A DNA stretch of 35,675 bases from Alkalibacterium putridalgicola (GTDB lineage Bacteria; Bacillota; Bacilli; Lactobacillales; Carnobacteriaceae_A), in assembly GCF_900109825.1 (NCBI RefSeq), contig NZ_FOBL01000026.1:1-35675 (forward strand), written 5' to 3'. Shown here piece after piece: positions 16,053 to 25,005 of the stretch; the first letter of the stretch is position 1, and each line of letters begins with the position of its first letter. The notes under the pieces were generated by a model. It saw nothing but the letters and a program-made list of their open reading frames with translations. It was not told where the DNA came from and did no database searches. The position numbers and the translations under genes are program-made.

Positions 16053-16064
16053 ATGCGTAACTAA
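16053..16064 (+). CDS. Three-codon leader peptide uORF 1 (MRN)
   Basis: ATG CGT AAC TAA. AGGAG lies at 16034-16038, about 14 bases upstream, longer than ideal. The stop codon runs directly into ATCTCATTTC, the 5' arm of leader hairpin A. A ribosome held on this ORF would cover that arm, which is the expected trigger of the attenuator. Ribosome-mediated attenuation by very short leader ORFs is established for ABC-F genes such as Bacillus vmlR and Listeria lmo0919. Confidence 0.6.
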   Translation: MRN

Positions 16065-16254
16065 TCTCATTTCTATAAGTCGAAAAGAAGCTGAATAAGA
16101 TCATCGACCGGTCTTATTTGTCATGCCTTTTTCAGACTGAAATGAGATAGCTATACGATTCGGCACTGGATTCAAGACTTCTGTATATCCAAGTCTTTTA
16201 TTTGATCTGTCTGATCCCTCTCATTCTGTCTGAAAACAGAATGGGAGGTTTTTT
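16064..16254 (+). promoter_or_regulatory. Transcription attenuator: leader hairpin, antiterminator and terminator
   Basis: Hairpin A pairs ATCTCATTTC (16064-16073) and AGTC (16078-16081) with GACT (16135-16138) and GAAATGAGAT (16139-16148). An inner stem AATAAGA/TCTTATT sits within it, and hairpin C pairs AAGACTT (16174) with AAGTCTT (16191). The same 3' arm can instead pair with the terminator: TTTCAGAC (16130-16137) with GTCTGAAA (16228-16235), and AATGAGA (16141-16147) with TCTCATT (16219-16225), 15 base pairs around a small internal loop. Hairpin A and this antiterminator exclude each other, and the antiterminator excludes the terminator. Confidence 0.75.
16217..16254 (+). terminator. Attenuator terminator upstream of the ABC-F gene
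   Basis: CCTCTCATTCTGT pairs with ACAGAATGGGAGG (one G-U) around a six-base loop and is followed by six T. No gene lies upstream on this strand, so its role must be to stop the leader transcript. Its 3' arm contains GGGAGG, the ribosome site of uORF 2. Confidence 0.9.
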
Positions 16255-16256
16255 GT

Positions 16257-16268
16257 ATGCGTAAGTAA
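16257..16268 (+). CDS. Three-codon uORF 2 (MRK) next to the ABC-F start region
   Basis: ATG CGT AAG TAA, preceded 8 bases earlier by GGGAGG, which sits in the 3' arm of the terminator and is hidden when that stem forms. Eleven of its twelve bases match uORF 1 (AAG instead of AAC). TAAATG overlaps directly with an in-frame ATG at 16269, so restart into the long frame is possible. Confidence 0.5.
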   Translation: MRK

Positions 16269-16307
16269 ATGAACCAGCGACAGATTAAAAATAAAGGAAT
16301 GATTGAT

Positions 16308-17882
16308 ATGCCATTAGTTACATTAAATCAAATTAAAAAAAGTTACGGCGATCGACTGCTTTACGAAATCGATCATCTGCAAGTGGAAGAACAGGACCGT
16401 ATCGGATTAGTCGGAGCCAACGGCAGCGGGAAGACGACCCTCTTCCGTCTGATTACTGGACAGGAAGAGCCGGACTCCGGTTCGATCGAAAGGCAGTATC
16501 CTGCCGAACTGCTTCCTCAATTAAAAGAAAATCATGCAACAAAAAGCGGCGGAGAAACTACGGCCGAATACGTTATTCAGGCACTCAACAAACAGCCGAA
16601 ACTGCTTTTGGCAGACGAACCGACAACTCACTTGGATATTTCTCACATCAACTGGGTGGAAAAGTCTTTCCGGCGGTTTAATGGTGCGTTTATCGTCGTC
16701 TCTCATGACCGCACGTTCCTTGACAAGGTTTGTACGTCTATCTGGGAACTGGATGAGCAGAAAATAACTGTCTATCAGGGAAACTATTCATCCTACAAAG
16801 AGCAGAAGGCTAAGGAAAGACGGCATCAGGAGACGGAGTATGAAAAGTACATCAGCAAACGAAACCAGCTGATAGAAGCTAAAGAAAAGAAAGCCAGACA
16901 GGCAGTTAATGCAACGAAAAGTAAGGTGAAAGTAGGAGATTCAGAATATAATCTGAAAGGCTCAGCTCCTTATTTTCAGAAAAAATCGAAGAAGCTTCAT
17001 CAGGTTCAGAAAGCCATGGACTCTCGACTAGAAAAGCTTGATAAAGTAGAGAAACCCACAGACTCGCACGCAATCAAAATCGAGCTTCCGGATATGGATA
17101 AATTGAACAGGCGGTTCATCATTCGATTAACTGACAGTACTGGCGAAGTACCGGGGAAAACCCTCTGGAAGCGCACGACTCTGTCAATTAAAGGCGGTGA
17201 GAATGTCGCGTTGATCGGTCCCAACGGCAGTGGAAAAACCACGCTGATCAACAAACTCCTGACAGAAGATGAAGCGATTCAGCTGTCCCCTTCACTCAGG
17301 ATCGGCTACTTTTCTCAAAATCTGAGTACGTTAAATTTAAATGAATCGATTTTAGAGAATGTAAAGAAAGAGGCCGTTCAGTCTGAAACGACGATTCGCA
17401 TCATCTTGGCCCAGCTCTATTTCAAGGGAGAAGACGTCTACAAGCCCATTTCTGTGTTGAGCGGCGGAGAACGTGTCAAAGTTTCGCTGGCCAAACTGCT
17501 TGCCGGCAACTATAACACGCTGATCCTAGACGAACCGACCAATTTTCTGGACATTCAAGCCGTTGAAGCCCTGGAGTACCTGCTAAAAGAGTACCCCGGC
17601 AGTGTACTGGTCGTATCCCACGACCGTTCCTTTATCAACACAACTGCTTCAAAAATATGGGAAATCGAAGATAAACAAATCAGTGAATTTGAAGGAAATC
17701 TTGATGAGTGGGAAGCAGCGAAAACCCATGCCAGCAGCATAACGGCTAAGGAAGAAGAACTCATGCGGGTGGAAAACAAGATCGCTGAAGTCCTTGGTGC
17801 CTTGTCACTGGATTATTCAGAAGAAAAAGACGATGAGTTCAAACAACTCTTAAAAAGGAAGAAAGAATTAAAGGATAGCTGA
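16308..17882 (+). CDS. Antibiotic-resistance type ABC-F ribosome protection protein (Vga/VmlR-like)
   Basis: 524 residues from ATG 16308, preceded by AAAGGA at 16293-16298. A longer form starting at ATG 16269 (13 more residues) is possible by restart after uORF 2. Two ABC domains and no membrane segments: Walker A GANGSGKT (36-43), signature KSGGE (79-83), Walker B LLLADEPTTHLD; then a basic interdomain linker rich in Lys and Glu (about 165-250); then GPNGSGKTT, LSGGERVKVS and LILDEPTNFLD. The short first domain and the KSGGE...LLADEPTTHLD pattern fit the Vga/VmlR group, which pulls lincosamides, streptogramin A and pleuromutilins off the ribosome. The attenuator leader supports antibiotic induction. 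A purely housekeeping ABC-F role is less likely. Confidence 0.85.
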   Translation: MPLVTLNQIKKSYGDRLLYEIDHLQVEEQDRIGLVGANGSGKTTLFRLITGQEEPDSGSIERQYPAELLPQLKENHATKSGGETTAEYVIQALNKQPKLLLADEPTTHLDISHINWVEKSFRRFNGAFIVVSHDRTFLDKVCTSIWELDEQKITVYQGNYSSYKEQKAKERRHQETEYEKYISKRNQLIEAKEKKARQAVNATKSKVKVGDSEYNLKGSAPYFQKKSKKLHQVQKAMDSRLEKLDKVEKPTDSHAIKIELPDMDKLNRRFIIRLTDSTGEVPGKTLWKRTTLSIKGGENVALIGPNGSGKTTLINKLLTEDEAIQLSPSLRIGYFSQNLSTLNLNESILENVKKEAVQSETTIRIILAQLYFKGEDVYKPISVLSGGERVKVSLAKLLAGNYNTLILDEPTNFLDIQAVEALEYLLKEYPGSVLVVSHDRSFINTTASKIWEIEDKQISEFEGNLDEWEAAKTHASSITAKEEELMRVENKIAEVLGALSLDYSEEKDDEFKQLLKRKKELKDS

Positions 17883-17905
17883 GGCAACCAACGATATAGA
17901 GCGAA

Positions 17906-17939
17906 AAAAAGGACGTGTGGCTGCACACGCCCTTTTTCT
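17906..17939. terminator. Intrinsic terminator, bidirectional
   Basis: AAAAAGGACGTGTG pairs with CACACGCCCTTTTT between the convergent ABC-F and M20 genes. Confidence 0.9.
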
Positions 17940-17946
17940 GTGTCAT

Positions 17947-19125
17947 TTATTTGATAGCTTGAGCAAATTCTTCTTTCACTTGTGCAAGCTTTTCCGGATC
18001 TGTGATAAGTTCTGTCGCTGTCAAAATCAGTGCTTCAATGGTTTTCTCCATCGCCTGATAGGCTTCTTCGGTCAAGGTGCAGTCCCTGAACTCCGTAGTG
18101 TGGGCAGAAACAGCTTTCCCATTAGTGATCTCAAAATACGGGTTGATGGCCGGCACGACCTGACTGACGTTCCCCATGTCCATCGATCCCATGGAATCAC
18201 GTTCCTCAGTGATCATGTCGAGGCCCAGTTCCTGCATTTTTTCGTTATACAGTGAAGAAAGTGTCTCATTGGTGATCATGTTTTTGTAGCTCGCTTCGTA
18301 ATGTCCCCACTCCATTTTGCAGTCGGCAGCTAAAGCCCCAGCTTCTGCGCAGCGGATGACCTTTTCTTTCAATTCGTTCAAGTATGGCATATTCATCGCT
18401 CGCACGTAAAACTCAGCACGCGTGTAGTCCGGGATCACATTGGCCGCTTCCCCGCCGTCTTTGATCACGCCATGCACGCGAGCCGTCGGATGGATCTGCT
18501 GTCTCAAGGAGCTGACGTTATTGAAGAAGTTGATACAGGCATCAAGGGCGTTTTTTCCTTCAAACGGAGCCGCAGCCGCATGAGCCGTTTGGCCGTAGAA
18601 ACGGAAGTCGATTGCTTCCATCGCCATCGATGTCCCGCTGGCATAATAGCCGTCAGACGGATGCGTGCAGAAGGCCACATCGACAGCTTCGAAGGTATCG
18701 GCATCTGCCATCGTCACTTTGTCCCCGTTCGTTTCTTCTGCCGGTGTGCCTAAGACGATAACCGTTCCTCCGATGTCATCCACCAGTTTCGACAAAACGA
18801 TGCCGGCGCCGGTATCTGTTGCGCCTAAAAGATTATGGCCACAGCCGTGCCCGATGCCAGGCAGTGCATCATATTCGGACAAGTAAGCGATACTCGGCCC
18901 TTCTTTTTTACCTTTGTAAACAGCTCTAAAAGCGGTCTCGATACCTAGGTACGGATACTCCACTTGAAAGCCGTGTTTTTCTAAAAGCTCCACATGCGCT
19001 TTTGAGGACTTTACTTCTTCATGCCCCAGTTCCGGATGTTCATAAATATATTCACTTAACGCCTGCAGTTCTGGTCTTAATTCTTTAATCAACGCCTTGA
19101 TTTTCTTATCCCTGTCTTGCGTCAT
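17947..19125 (-). CDS. M20 family amidohydrolase / metallopeptidase
   Basis: 392 residues, a complete M20D-type two-domain enzyme of the group that includes p-aminobenzoyl-glutamate hydrolase and N-acyl amino acid amidohydrolases. HPELGHEE at 30-37 is the typical N-terminal motif, followed by the metal-site segment YDALPGIGHGCGHN (Asp86, Cys96, His98) and PAEE with the general base Glu130-Glu131. The lid (dimerisation) domain lies in the middle (FRFYGQTAHAAAAPFEGKNALDA). The physiological substrate is probably an N-acylated amino acid or a dipeptide. GGGGAG precedes the ATG. It is cytoplasmic and monocistronic. Confidence 0.9.
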   Translation of the reverse strand: MTQDRDKKIKALIKELRPELQALSEYIYEHPELGHEEVKSSKAHVELLEKHGFQVEYPYLGIETAFRAVYKGKKEGPSIAYLSEYDALPGIGHGCGHNLLGATDTGAGIVLSKLVDDIGGTVIVLGTPAEETNGDKVTMADADTFEAVDVAFCTHPSDGYYASGTSMAMEAIDFRFYGQTAHAAAAPFEGKNALDACINFFNNVSSLRQQIHPTARVHGVIKDGGEAANVIPDYTRAEFYVRAMNMPYLNELKEKVIRCAEAGALAADCKMEWGHYEASYKNMITNETLSSLYNEKMQELGLDMITEERDSMGSMDMGNVSQVVPAINPYFEITNGKAVSAHTTEFRDCTLTEEAYQAMEKTIEALILTATELITDPEKLAQVKEEFAQAIK

Positions 19126-19317
19126 AGCTTTCTCCCCTTATACATAATTTATCCACTAGTGTACTCTTATTAATGGAAATGAGCAACAGACTTATGCAAG
19201 ATTTATTCAGTATAAGGTTTTAAAGCCAACTTTATATTGTCCTCCGCATTGTTTATAAGTATAATCAGGTTAAGCTAAAATAGTATATTATCCAACTCAA
19301 CCAAAGGAGTGTACCCA

Positions 19318-20181
19318 TTGAACGATTCTCTACATACTGTTTCATTGATAAAGATAGCTCTCTATTCAGCCTTCGCTTTCGTACTTAGCGTCATCACTGT
19401 CGTTTTTATAACGCCCTTCTTTCCCGAAAGTGCCCATGATTTTCTGAGGTTCCTGGCAGAAGCAGGGATCGTGGTAGCAGTCTCTTTATTCATCTTCAGA
19501 CATCTCTCCAAGAGGGGTATTTCTCTCCGATCGATTGTCGGTGAAACATCTGTGAGTAAGAAATTGTTGGTGTTTACCTCTTCCCTGAGTATTGGAAAGC
19601 TCATTTTGTACTTCTCTTTTATGGGGTTAGGGTTACGGATTTTTATCACTCTTCCGGAATTTTCATCTTTTGCTCTATCAGTGATGGAAGACACGAGTCC
19701 ACCAGAATTCAACAGGTGGCTGATCATCAATACTGTGGTCCTGGCACCCGTTATAGAAGAATTCATTTTCAGAGGGATCATCTTAAATAAATGGGCTGAG
19801 AAAAGTAGTAATACCCGGGCACTTATCATCAGTTCCTTACTATTCGGACTTCTGCATATCGGTTCCTTCATTATCCCTCAATTTATCGGTGGCCTTCTTT
19901 ACGGTATCGTTTATATAAAAACTAAAAAGCTGATTTATCCGATTCTTATGCATAGTATAAGCAATTTGGTCCCGGTCAGTATGATGTTGATTCCAGCGCC
20001 TGAATCCAACGAAGTTTTCTCTGTACCTCAACTTATTGCAGAATTGACTCCGGTACTGAATATTACCAGTCTGGTATTCATTATAGCTTTACCTGTCTTC
20101 TTGTTCATCATCTACAGATACAGCCGCAATTTGAATGACGAAGTTGCGCCTTTCAGATTCAACACCAGAAAAGCAACTTAA
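19318..20181 (+). CDS. CPBP-family intramembrane glutamic protease
   Basis: 287 residues starting at TTG 19318, chosen because AAAGGAG stands 8 bases before it; the upstream GTG 19309 overlaps that ribosome site. There are about eight hydrophobic segments. The conserved motif 1 is VIEEFIFRG (Glu147, Glu148, Arg152) and motif 2 contains LFGLLHIG (His180), with a third helix carrying HSISNL, as in CAAX-protease and bacteriocin-processing (CPBP) enzymes. The family handles prenyl-CAAX processing in eukaryotes; bacterial members are tied to bacteriocin immunity or envelope tasks. No bacteriocin gene is visible here, so the role is open. Confidence 0.88.
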   Translation: MNDSLHTVSLIKIALYSAFAFVLSVITVVFITPFFPESAHDFLRFLAEAGIVVAVSLFIFRHLSKRGISLRSIVGETSVSKKLLVFTSSLSIGKLILYFSFMGLGLRIFITLPEFSSFALSVMEDTSPPEFNRWLIINTVVLAPVIEEFIFRGIILNKWAEKSSNTRALIISSLLFGLLHIGSFIIPQFIGGLLYGIVYIKTKKLIYPILMHSISNLVPVSMMLIPAPESNEVFSVPQLIAELTPVLNITSLVFIIALPVFLFIIYRYSRNLNDEVAPFRFNTRKAT

Positions 20182-20189
20182 CCCTATAG

Positions 20190-20236
20190 AAATGACCCTC
20201 TTAATGCAGAAATTCTGCTTAAGAGGGTCATTCATT
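20190..20236. terminator. Intrinsic terminator, bidirectional
   Basis: AAATGACCCTCTTAA pairs with TTAAGAGGGTCATT, with an inner GCAGAAATTCTGC stem. It separates convergent cpbp and ridA. Confidence 0.9.
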
Positions 20237-20245
20237 TTGAATCAT

Positions 20246-20647
20246 TTATTTATTATCTGACTTCCCAGCGATTACGTCGATTTCAACTAAGGCTCCGGCC
20301 GGAAGTGCCGCGACTTCATAGGCGATGCGGGCAGGATACGGTTCTTTGAAGAATTCTGAGTAGACGCCGTTCATTTCCTGGAAGTTGCCGATATCACTCA
20401 AGAGGACCGTCGTTTTCAGTACATCTGATAAGTCCAGCCCTTCTTCAGCCAGGATGTATTCGATGTTCTTGAGCGACTGACGGGTCTGTCCTGCCGCTGT
20501 CGTTTCTGTGATTTTTCCAGCTTCTGTGTCGATCGGCAGCTGGCCTGAGACGTATACGGTGTTGCCAAATTTGACCGCCTGTGAATAGGGTCCGATAGCT
20601 GCCGGAGCTTTGTCTGATTTAAGGATCTGTTTAGTGAAGTCTGTCAT
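20246..20647 (-). CDS. ridA: RidA family imine deaminase
   Basis: 133 residues, a single RidA (YjgF/YER057c/UK114) domain. It hydrolyses reactive enamine/imine intermediates from PLP enzymes such as threonine dehydratase. Landmarks are APAAIGPYSQAVKFGNTVYVSGQLPID, the segment AAGQTRQSLKNIEYILAEEGLDLSDVLKTTVLL, and PARIAYEVAALPAGALVEIDVIA with the catalytic Arg in PAR. AAAGGAG precedes the ATG. It is 35 bases downstream of sbcC with no terminator between, so it is probably the last gene of the sbcD-sbcC-ridA transcript, though the functions seem unrelated. Confidence 0.95.
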   Translation of the reverse strand: MTDFTKQILKSDKAPAAIGPYSQAVKFGNTVYVSGQLPIDTEAGKITETTAAGQTRQSLKNIEYILAEEGLDLSDVLKTTVLLSDIGNFQEMNGVYSEFFKEPYPARIAYEVAALPAGALVEIDVIAGKSDNK

Positions 20648-20682
20648 GATAATTTCTCCTTTGGTTTCTGTTTTTTAAAGTT

Positions 20683-23600
20683 TTAAGCCTGAATATAGGC
20701 GTGACTGCCTGATGACTTCTTCTCGACAATGATGTGTGACTGGATACGGGTCTTCAGTTCCTCAACGTGGGAAATGATGCCGACCAGTCTCCCGCGCTCG
20801 TGAAGATCGAGCAGGGTTTGAATGGCGTTGTCCAGTGAATCCGAATCCAGTGTCCCGAAGCCTTCATCCACAAAGAGCGTGTCCACACTCACCCCGCCGT
20901 TTTGACTTTGAATGACATCGCTGAGTCCCAAAGCCAGTGCCAGTGAGGCTTTAAAGGTTTCGCCGCCGGACAAGGTATTGACGCCGCGCGGTTTCCCGGT
21001 ATGGTGATCAAAGACATCGATGTCCAGTCCCTGCGGCCCGGCTCCTTTGGCTTTTTCTATTTTCTTATGCATCTCATAACGGTTGTTGGTCATCTGTGCC
21101 AGACGGATGTTGGCCGCTTCAAGAATTTCTTCAAAGTAGATCCCCAAAACGTAGCGTTCAAAGGAGACATAGTCGGTCTCTTTCGCGCCGTTAGCCATAC
21201 GGGACAGTTCGCCGTACAACTGGTAGTCGGCTTCAATGTGTTCACTCTGCTTCTGATATTGCTGGATCGTTTTCTGAGCTTCGGTGTTCTGACTCGTCAC
21301 GCGGACATAAGCATCTCGCTTCTCTTCCCACTCAGGCAGCGCTGCTTCGATTTCAGACAAACGGGTCTCGTGCTCTTCTTTCGTTTGGACATCATCTGTT
21401 TTTTCAAGAAAGTCATTCACTTCTTTTTCTGCACTCTGATGAACCGCGCGCGCTTCGCCGTAGGTCTGGATCGCTTCCTGCATTTCTGAAACGATTTTTT
21501 CTTCCAGCACATATTCTGCGAACGTTTCCGCGAGCTCGCTTGCTTCCAGTTGTTCTTTGAACATCTCTTCAAGATTCTCTTCTTTTTCACTCAGTTCTCC
21601 GACGCGTTTTTCGGTCAAGTTCAGTTCGGTTTCAGAAGTGGCCAGCGTGTTCTTCAAGGTATTCAATTCTTCACGGACCGTTTTCTCCTGCTTCTCTGTT
21701 TCTTTGATCGCTTTTTCTTTCGTCTGGATAAGCTCTTGAACGTGTTCTTTCGATTCATAAGCCAGTTTCTCTTCCAGCCCAGCGATTTCCGTACGGATTT
21801 CTTTTGTACGCGTTTCTATATTTTCTATTTTAGACATGTTTTTCGACAGCGCTTCAGATGTTTCGCGTTCCTGTTTCTCTACATCGTTCAGCTGCTTGGT
21901 ATAGGCTGCTTCTTGCTTGACGGTTTTCTCTTTCTTTTCGATTTCCGTCTGCAGGGCAGTGATGGTTTCTGTGGCTTCGTCAGTCTTTCTTGCCACGTAT
22001 TCTTTTTCTGTCTTTGCGTCTTCAGGTGAAACACTCAAGGCTTCACACCGTTCACTCACTTGAGCAAAAAGGTGTTCCGACTGGCTCACTAGGCGATTAT
22101 AACTCGTCTCGGCCGTCTCTTTCTTCGCTTCCAGCTCGGCGACCTGTTCTTTCGTCACGTCTTCCCCTTTAGCATGGGCTTTTTCTGGATGCTCTTTAGA
22201 TCCGCAGACCGGACACGGCTCGCCTTCTAGAAGTTCACCGGCCAGCACAACGGACAACTGACCGAAGTAAGCTGATTTAGCTGTCTGCCAGTCGTTTCTC
22301 GCTTCTTTAAGCTGACGTTCGGCTTTCTGGAAGTCTTGTTTCAGTTCCACACCCTGTTCGCGCCACTGACAGACTTCTGTGAGGGCATTCAGGCGCTGAT
22401 TCAACTGAGACTGCTCGTCTTTTTTCGTACTCAAGACTTTATAGTCAGCCGTCAATTCTTCGCGTGTCTTTGTGATTTCCTGCAATGTCTCTTTCAAGTC
22501 TTCGAGTCGCGTGTTGAGTTCTTTTTGCTGCTCAGCCAATTGTTTATTTTCAGTCTCGGTCTCTTTTGCCTCTTTATCAAGGGCAGTCAGACGCTCGTTC
22601 TGTTCTTTGATCGTCTCAAACCGATTCAGTTCATCGTTAAGGTCTTGGATCTCTTTTCTTATGTCATCAAGCTTGGCATAGTCTTTTGAAACAGCCTGAT
22701 AGCGTTCCTCTACTGTTGCCAAGTCATTTTCCACCTGCTGGATCTTTTCAGTCAGCTCCATGATCCGTTTCTGATTCGCTTCTTTTTCAGCATGCGTTTC
22801 TTCTACATTTTTCTGCGCCTTGACTAATGCTTCGGCTTTTTTATGTTGATCCAGCTGGGTTTTATACTGGGTAACTTTTTCTTCTTTTTCATCTAGTTCG
22901 CCTTTCTCTCTTTGAAGGGCTTTCTGTTTCGTCAGCATTTCAATAAGCTTGGTCTGTCTGACTTTTTCATCCTGAAGATGGGACAGCTTGGTCTTCGCTG
23001 CCTTTAATTCTTCAGTTTCAGTCTGAATAAGCTGGTCCAGTTTACTCAAAACCGTTTTGACGTCAAACTGTTCGATGGCTTTGTCTAAAGTCTCATTCTC
23101 TTCATAAGCGATACGTTTGAAAGCTTCCTGAAGGGCCAGTTCATACTCTTTCCGCTGGTCCGCCAGCTCTTTGGCCTTTTTTTTCAGTTCTTCCTGGAAA
23201 CGTTCATAAATACCAGTTTCGAAAATGTTACGGAAGATCGCTTCTTTTTCACGGCTGTTGGACTCCAGCATTTTTTTGAAGGCCCCTTGCGGAAGCATCA
23301 CGATCTGACGGAACTGGTCATAGGTCAGGCCGATCAGTTCCTGTATCTCCTGATTCGCTTCGGCGATCTTCGTGGTCACGCTGTCTTCATTATGGAACTC
23401 GACGCTTGACTTGACTTGCTTGGTCTTCGTCCGTGTCCCCGGGCCAGTCTGTTCCGGTTCACGGCGTACTTTATACGTTTTCTTTCCCAGTTCAAATTCC
23501 AGTTCAACATAGCATAAGTCCAGGTCAGTCGCGTGGTCGGATTTGAATGTATCTTTCCCGCGGGCATCCCCGCTCGCTGAATCAAAGAGCGCATAGGCGA

Positions 23601-23742
23601 TCGCATCAAAAATGGTCGTTTTCCCCGCCCCCGTCGGTCCACTGACTAAAAAGAGAGAAGACTGCGTAAACTGGGTAAAATCGATCTCCACTTTGTTTTT
23701 GTACGGCCCAAAGGCATTCATCACTAGTCTTAACGGACGCAT
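20683..23742 (-). CDS. sbcC: Exonuclease SbcC, SMC-like ATPase subunit
   Basis: 1019 residues, close to the usual ~1050. With SbcD it cleaves hairpins and processes DNA ends. The N-terminal ATPase lobe has Walker A GPTGAGKTT (35-43) and FRQIVMLPQGAF. A very long antiparallel coiled coil (about 180-840) is interrupted at its tip by the zinc hook CPVCGSKEHPE (Cys510, Cys513). The C-terminal lobe has NTLSGGETFKASLALALGLSD as signature motif and VDTLFVDEGFGTLD as Walker B/D-loop. The ATG directly follows the sbcD stop codon (TAAATG), and its ribosome site AAGGAG lies in the end of sbcD. Confidence 0.97.
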   Translation of the reverse strand: MRPLRLVMNAFGPYKNKVEIDFTQFTQSSLFLVSGPTGAGKTTIFDAIAYALFDSASGDARGKDTFKSDHATDLDLCYVELEFELGKKTYKVRREPEQTGPGTRTKTKQVKSSVEFHNEDSVTTKIAEANQEIQELIGLTYDQFRQIVMLPQGAFKKMLESNSREKEAIFRNIFETGIYERFQEELKKKAKELADQRKEYELALQEAFKRIAYEENETLDKAIEQFDVKTVLSKLDQLIQTETEELKAAKTKLSHLQDEKVRQTKLIEMLTKQKALQREKGELDEKEEKVTQYKTQLDQHKKAEALVKAQKNVEETHAEKEANQKRIMELTEKIQQVENDLATVEERYQAVSKDYAKLDDIRKEIQDLNDELNRFETIKEQNERLTALDKEAKETETENKQLAEQQKELNTRLEDLKETLQEITKTREELTADYKVLSTKKDEQSQLNQRLNALTEVCQWREQGVELKQDFQKAERQLKEARNDWQTAKSAYFGQLSVVLAGELLEGEPCPVCGSKEHPEKAHAKGEDVTKEQVAELEAKKETAETSYNRLVSQSEHLFAQVSERCEALSVSPEDAKTEKEYVARKTDEATETITALQTEIEKKEKTVKQEAAYTKQLNDVEKQERETSEALSKNMSKIENIETRTKEIRTEIAGLEEKLAYESKEHVQELIQTKEKAIKETEKQEKTVREELNTLKNTLATSETELNLTEKRVGELSEKEENLEEMFKEQLEASELAETFAEYVLEEKIVSEMQEAIQTYGEARAVHQSAEKEVNDFLEKTDDVQTKEEHETRLSEIEAALPEWEEKRDAYVRVTSQNTEAQKTIQQYQKQSEHIEADYQLYGELSRMANGAKETDYVSFERYVLGIYFEEILEAANIRLAQMTNNRYEMHKKIEKAKGAGPQGLDIDVFDHHTGKPRGVNTLSGGETFKASLALALGLSDVIQSQNGGVSVDTLFVDEGFGTLDSDSLDNAIQTLLDLHERGRLVGIISHVEELKTRIQSHIIVEKKSSGSHAYIQA

Positions 23743-24876
23743 TTACTTCTCTCCTTTCAGTGCCTGTTCCCACGTTTCATGGATGGCTTTCTTTTGGTTA
23801 TCGTCCAGCGGATTCTGCTTGAATTTAGAGTAAAAATCATCGAACAGATCCAACAGACTTCTTTTCTCGATGGCTTCCTGTTTCGCTGCCTGACTAGTCT
23901 TCTGGCGTTCTTTCTGAGCAGTGTATTCCAACCCCATCGCATAAGGATATCTCCGGCGCAGCTGGTTCATCGCATCCATGACGTAATTCTGGTCTTCTAG
24001 CTCAAAGAAGATATAATCATCCGATTCATCCTGCATCAGCTCGTCAAAGGTGCCTTTCAGAACTTTCATATCTCTTTCCGGTTTCACTTCGATAATCTCG
24101 CAACTAAAATCGTCTTTCGTTATATCTAAAAGGACGTGCTGTTTTTTGTGACGGACTTCTGATTTTGAATATTTGAGTGGCGATCCGCTGTAACGGACCC
24201 GGTCGGTCTTGACCTTCTGCGCCTTGTGTAAGTGTCCCAAAGCCACATAGTCAAAGTCATCAAACAGGTTTACATCCACGTACTCGGCTGTCCCGATACT
24301 CAAAGGCCGCTCGGAATCTGAGGCTTCCACCGAATCTTTGGCGCCGTTGACGATATAGCCGTGCGCGATCAGAATATTCACTTCATTTGGATACATCGCC
24401 GCTTTGATCGACTCGATCTGTTTACGCGTTGCATCCTGCAGGTCCTTGATCTCATCATCTTCAAGCAGCTGTCTGATCGTGACATGATCCGCGAACGGCA
24501 GCAGGTAGAAGTTCACCCCGTCGATCGAGACTTTTCTGACGTCTTTTTTCACGGTACCTTCAATATACAATTGACTTCCGGCAAGCAGTTCGGCGCCGTA
24601 TTCCAGTCGTTCATTACTGTCGTGGTTCCCGGCGATCGCCAGGACCGGAATGCCAGCTTCTCTGATCAGTCGGTTGAAAATATCGTTGGCCAAGGTCACC
24701 GCTTCTTTTGGAGGAATCGCACGGTCATACAGATCCCCCGCCATGATCAACACGTCGACATCCAGTTCCTTCACTTTTTCAACCAGTGCATGCAAAACGA
24801 CTGCCTGATCCTCGATCATCGAAAACTCATTGACGATCTTTCCGATATGCCAGTCTGCCGTATGTAAGATTCTCAT
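23743..24876 (-). CDS. sbcD: Exonuclease SbcD, Mre11-type nuclease subunit
   Basis: 377 residues, a calcineurin-like phosphoesterase with the Mn-binding motifs in order: DWHIGK (Asp8, His10), GDLYDR (Asp48), GNHDSNER (Asn84, His85), AHGYI and GHLHKAQ. The C-terminal region caps and docks to SbcC. It is the nuclease of the SbcCD complex and is the first gene of the operon. GGAGG precedes the ATG. An extended -10 (TGA TACAAT, 24934-24929) about 53 bases upstream is the best promoter candidate; no LexA box was recognised. Confidence 0.97.
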   Translation of the reverse strand: MRILHTADWHIGKIVNEFSMIEDQAVVLHALVEKVKELDVDVLIMAGDLYDRAIPPKEAVTLANDIFNRLIREAGIPVLAIAGNHDSNERLEYGAELLAGSQLYIEGTVKKDVRKVSIDGVNFYLLPFADHVTIRQLLEDDEIKDLQDATRKQIESIKAAMYPNEVNILIAHGYIVNGAKDSVEASDSERPLSIGTAEYVDVNLFDDFDYVALGHLHKAQKVKTDRVRYSGSPLKYSKSEVRHKKQHVLLDITKDDFSCEIIEVKPERDMKVLKGTFDELMQDESDDYIFFELEDQNYVMDAMNQLRRRYPYAMGLEYTAQKERQKTSQAAKQEAIEKRSLLDLFDDFYSKFKQNPLDDNQKKAIHETWEQALKGEK

Positions 24877-25005
24877 GATTGTCCTCCATTACTTCATAGT
24901 TTAATTATTGCGATTTGTGATTGCATTAATTGTATCATAAAGGATTATCTAAGTTATCAAGAATTAGAATGATTTATATATTGGACTTCAGCTGTTTAAA
25001 CTAAA

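Noticed and set aside
21001-22689. Several Phe/Leu-rich plus-strand frames opposite sbcC
   Set aside because: They are the antisense of Glu/Lys-rich coiled-coil codons, a known artefact; no start signals.
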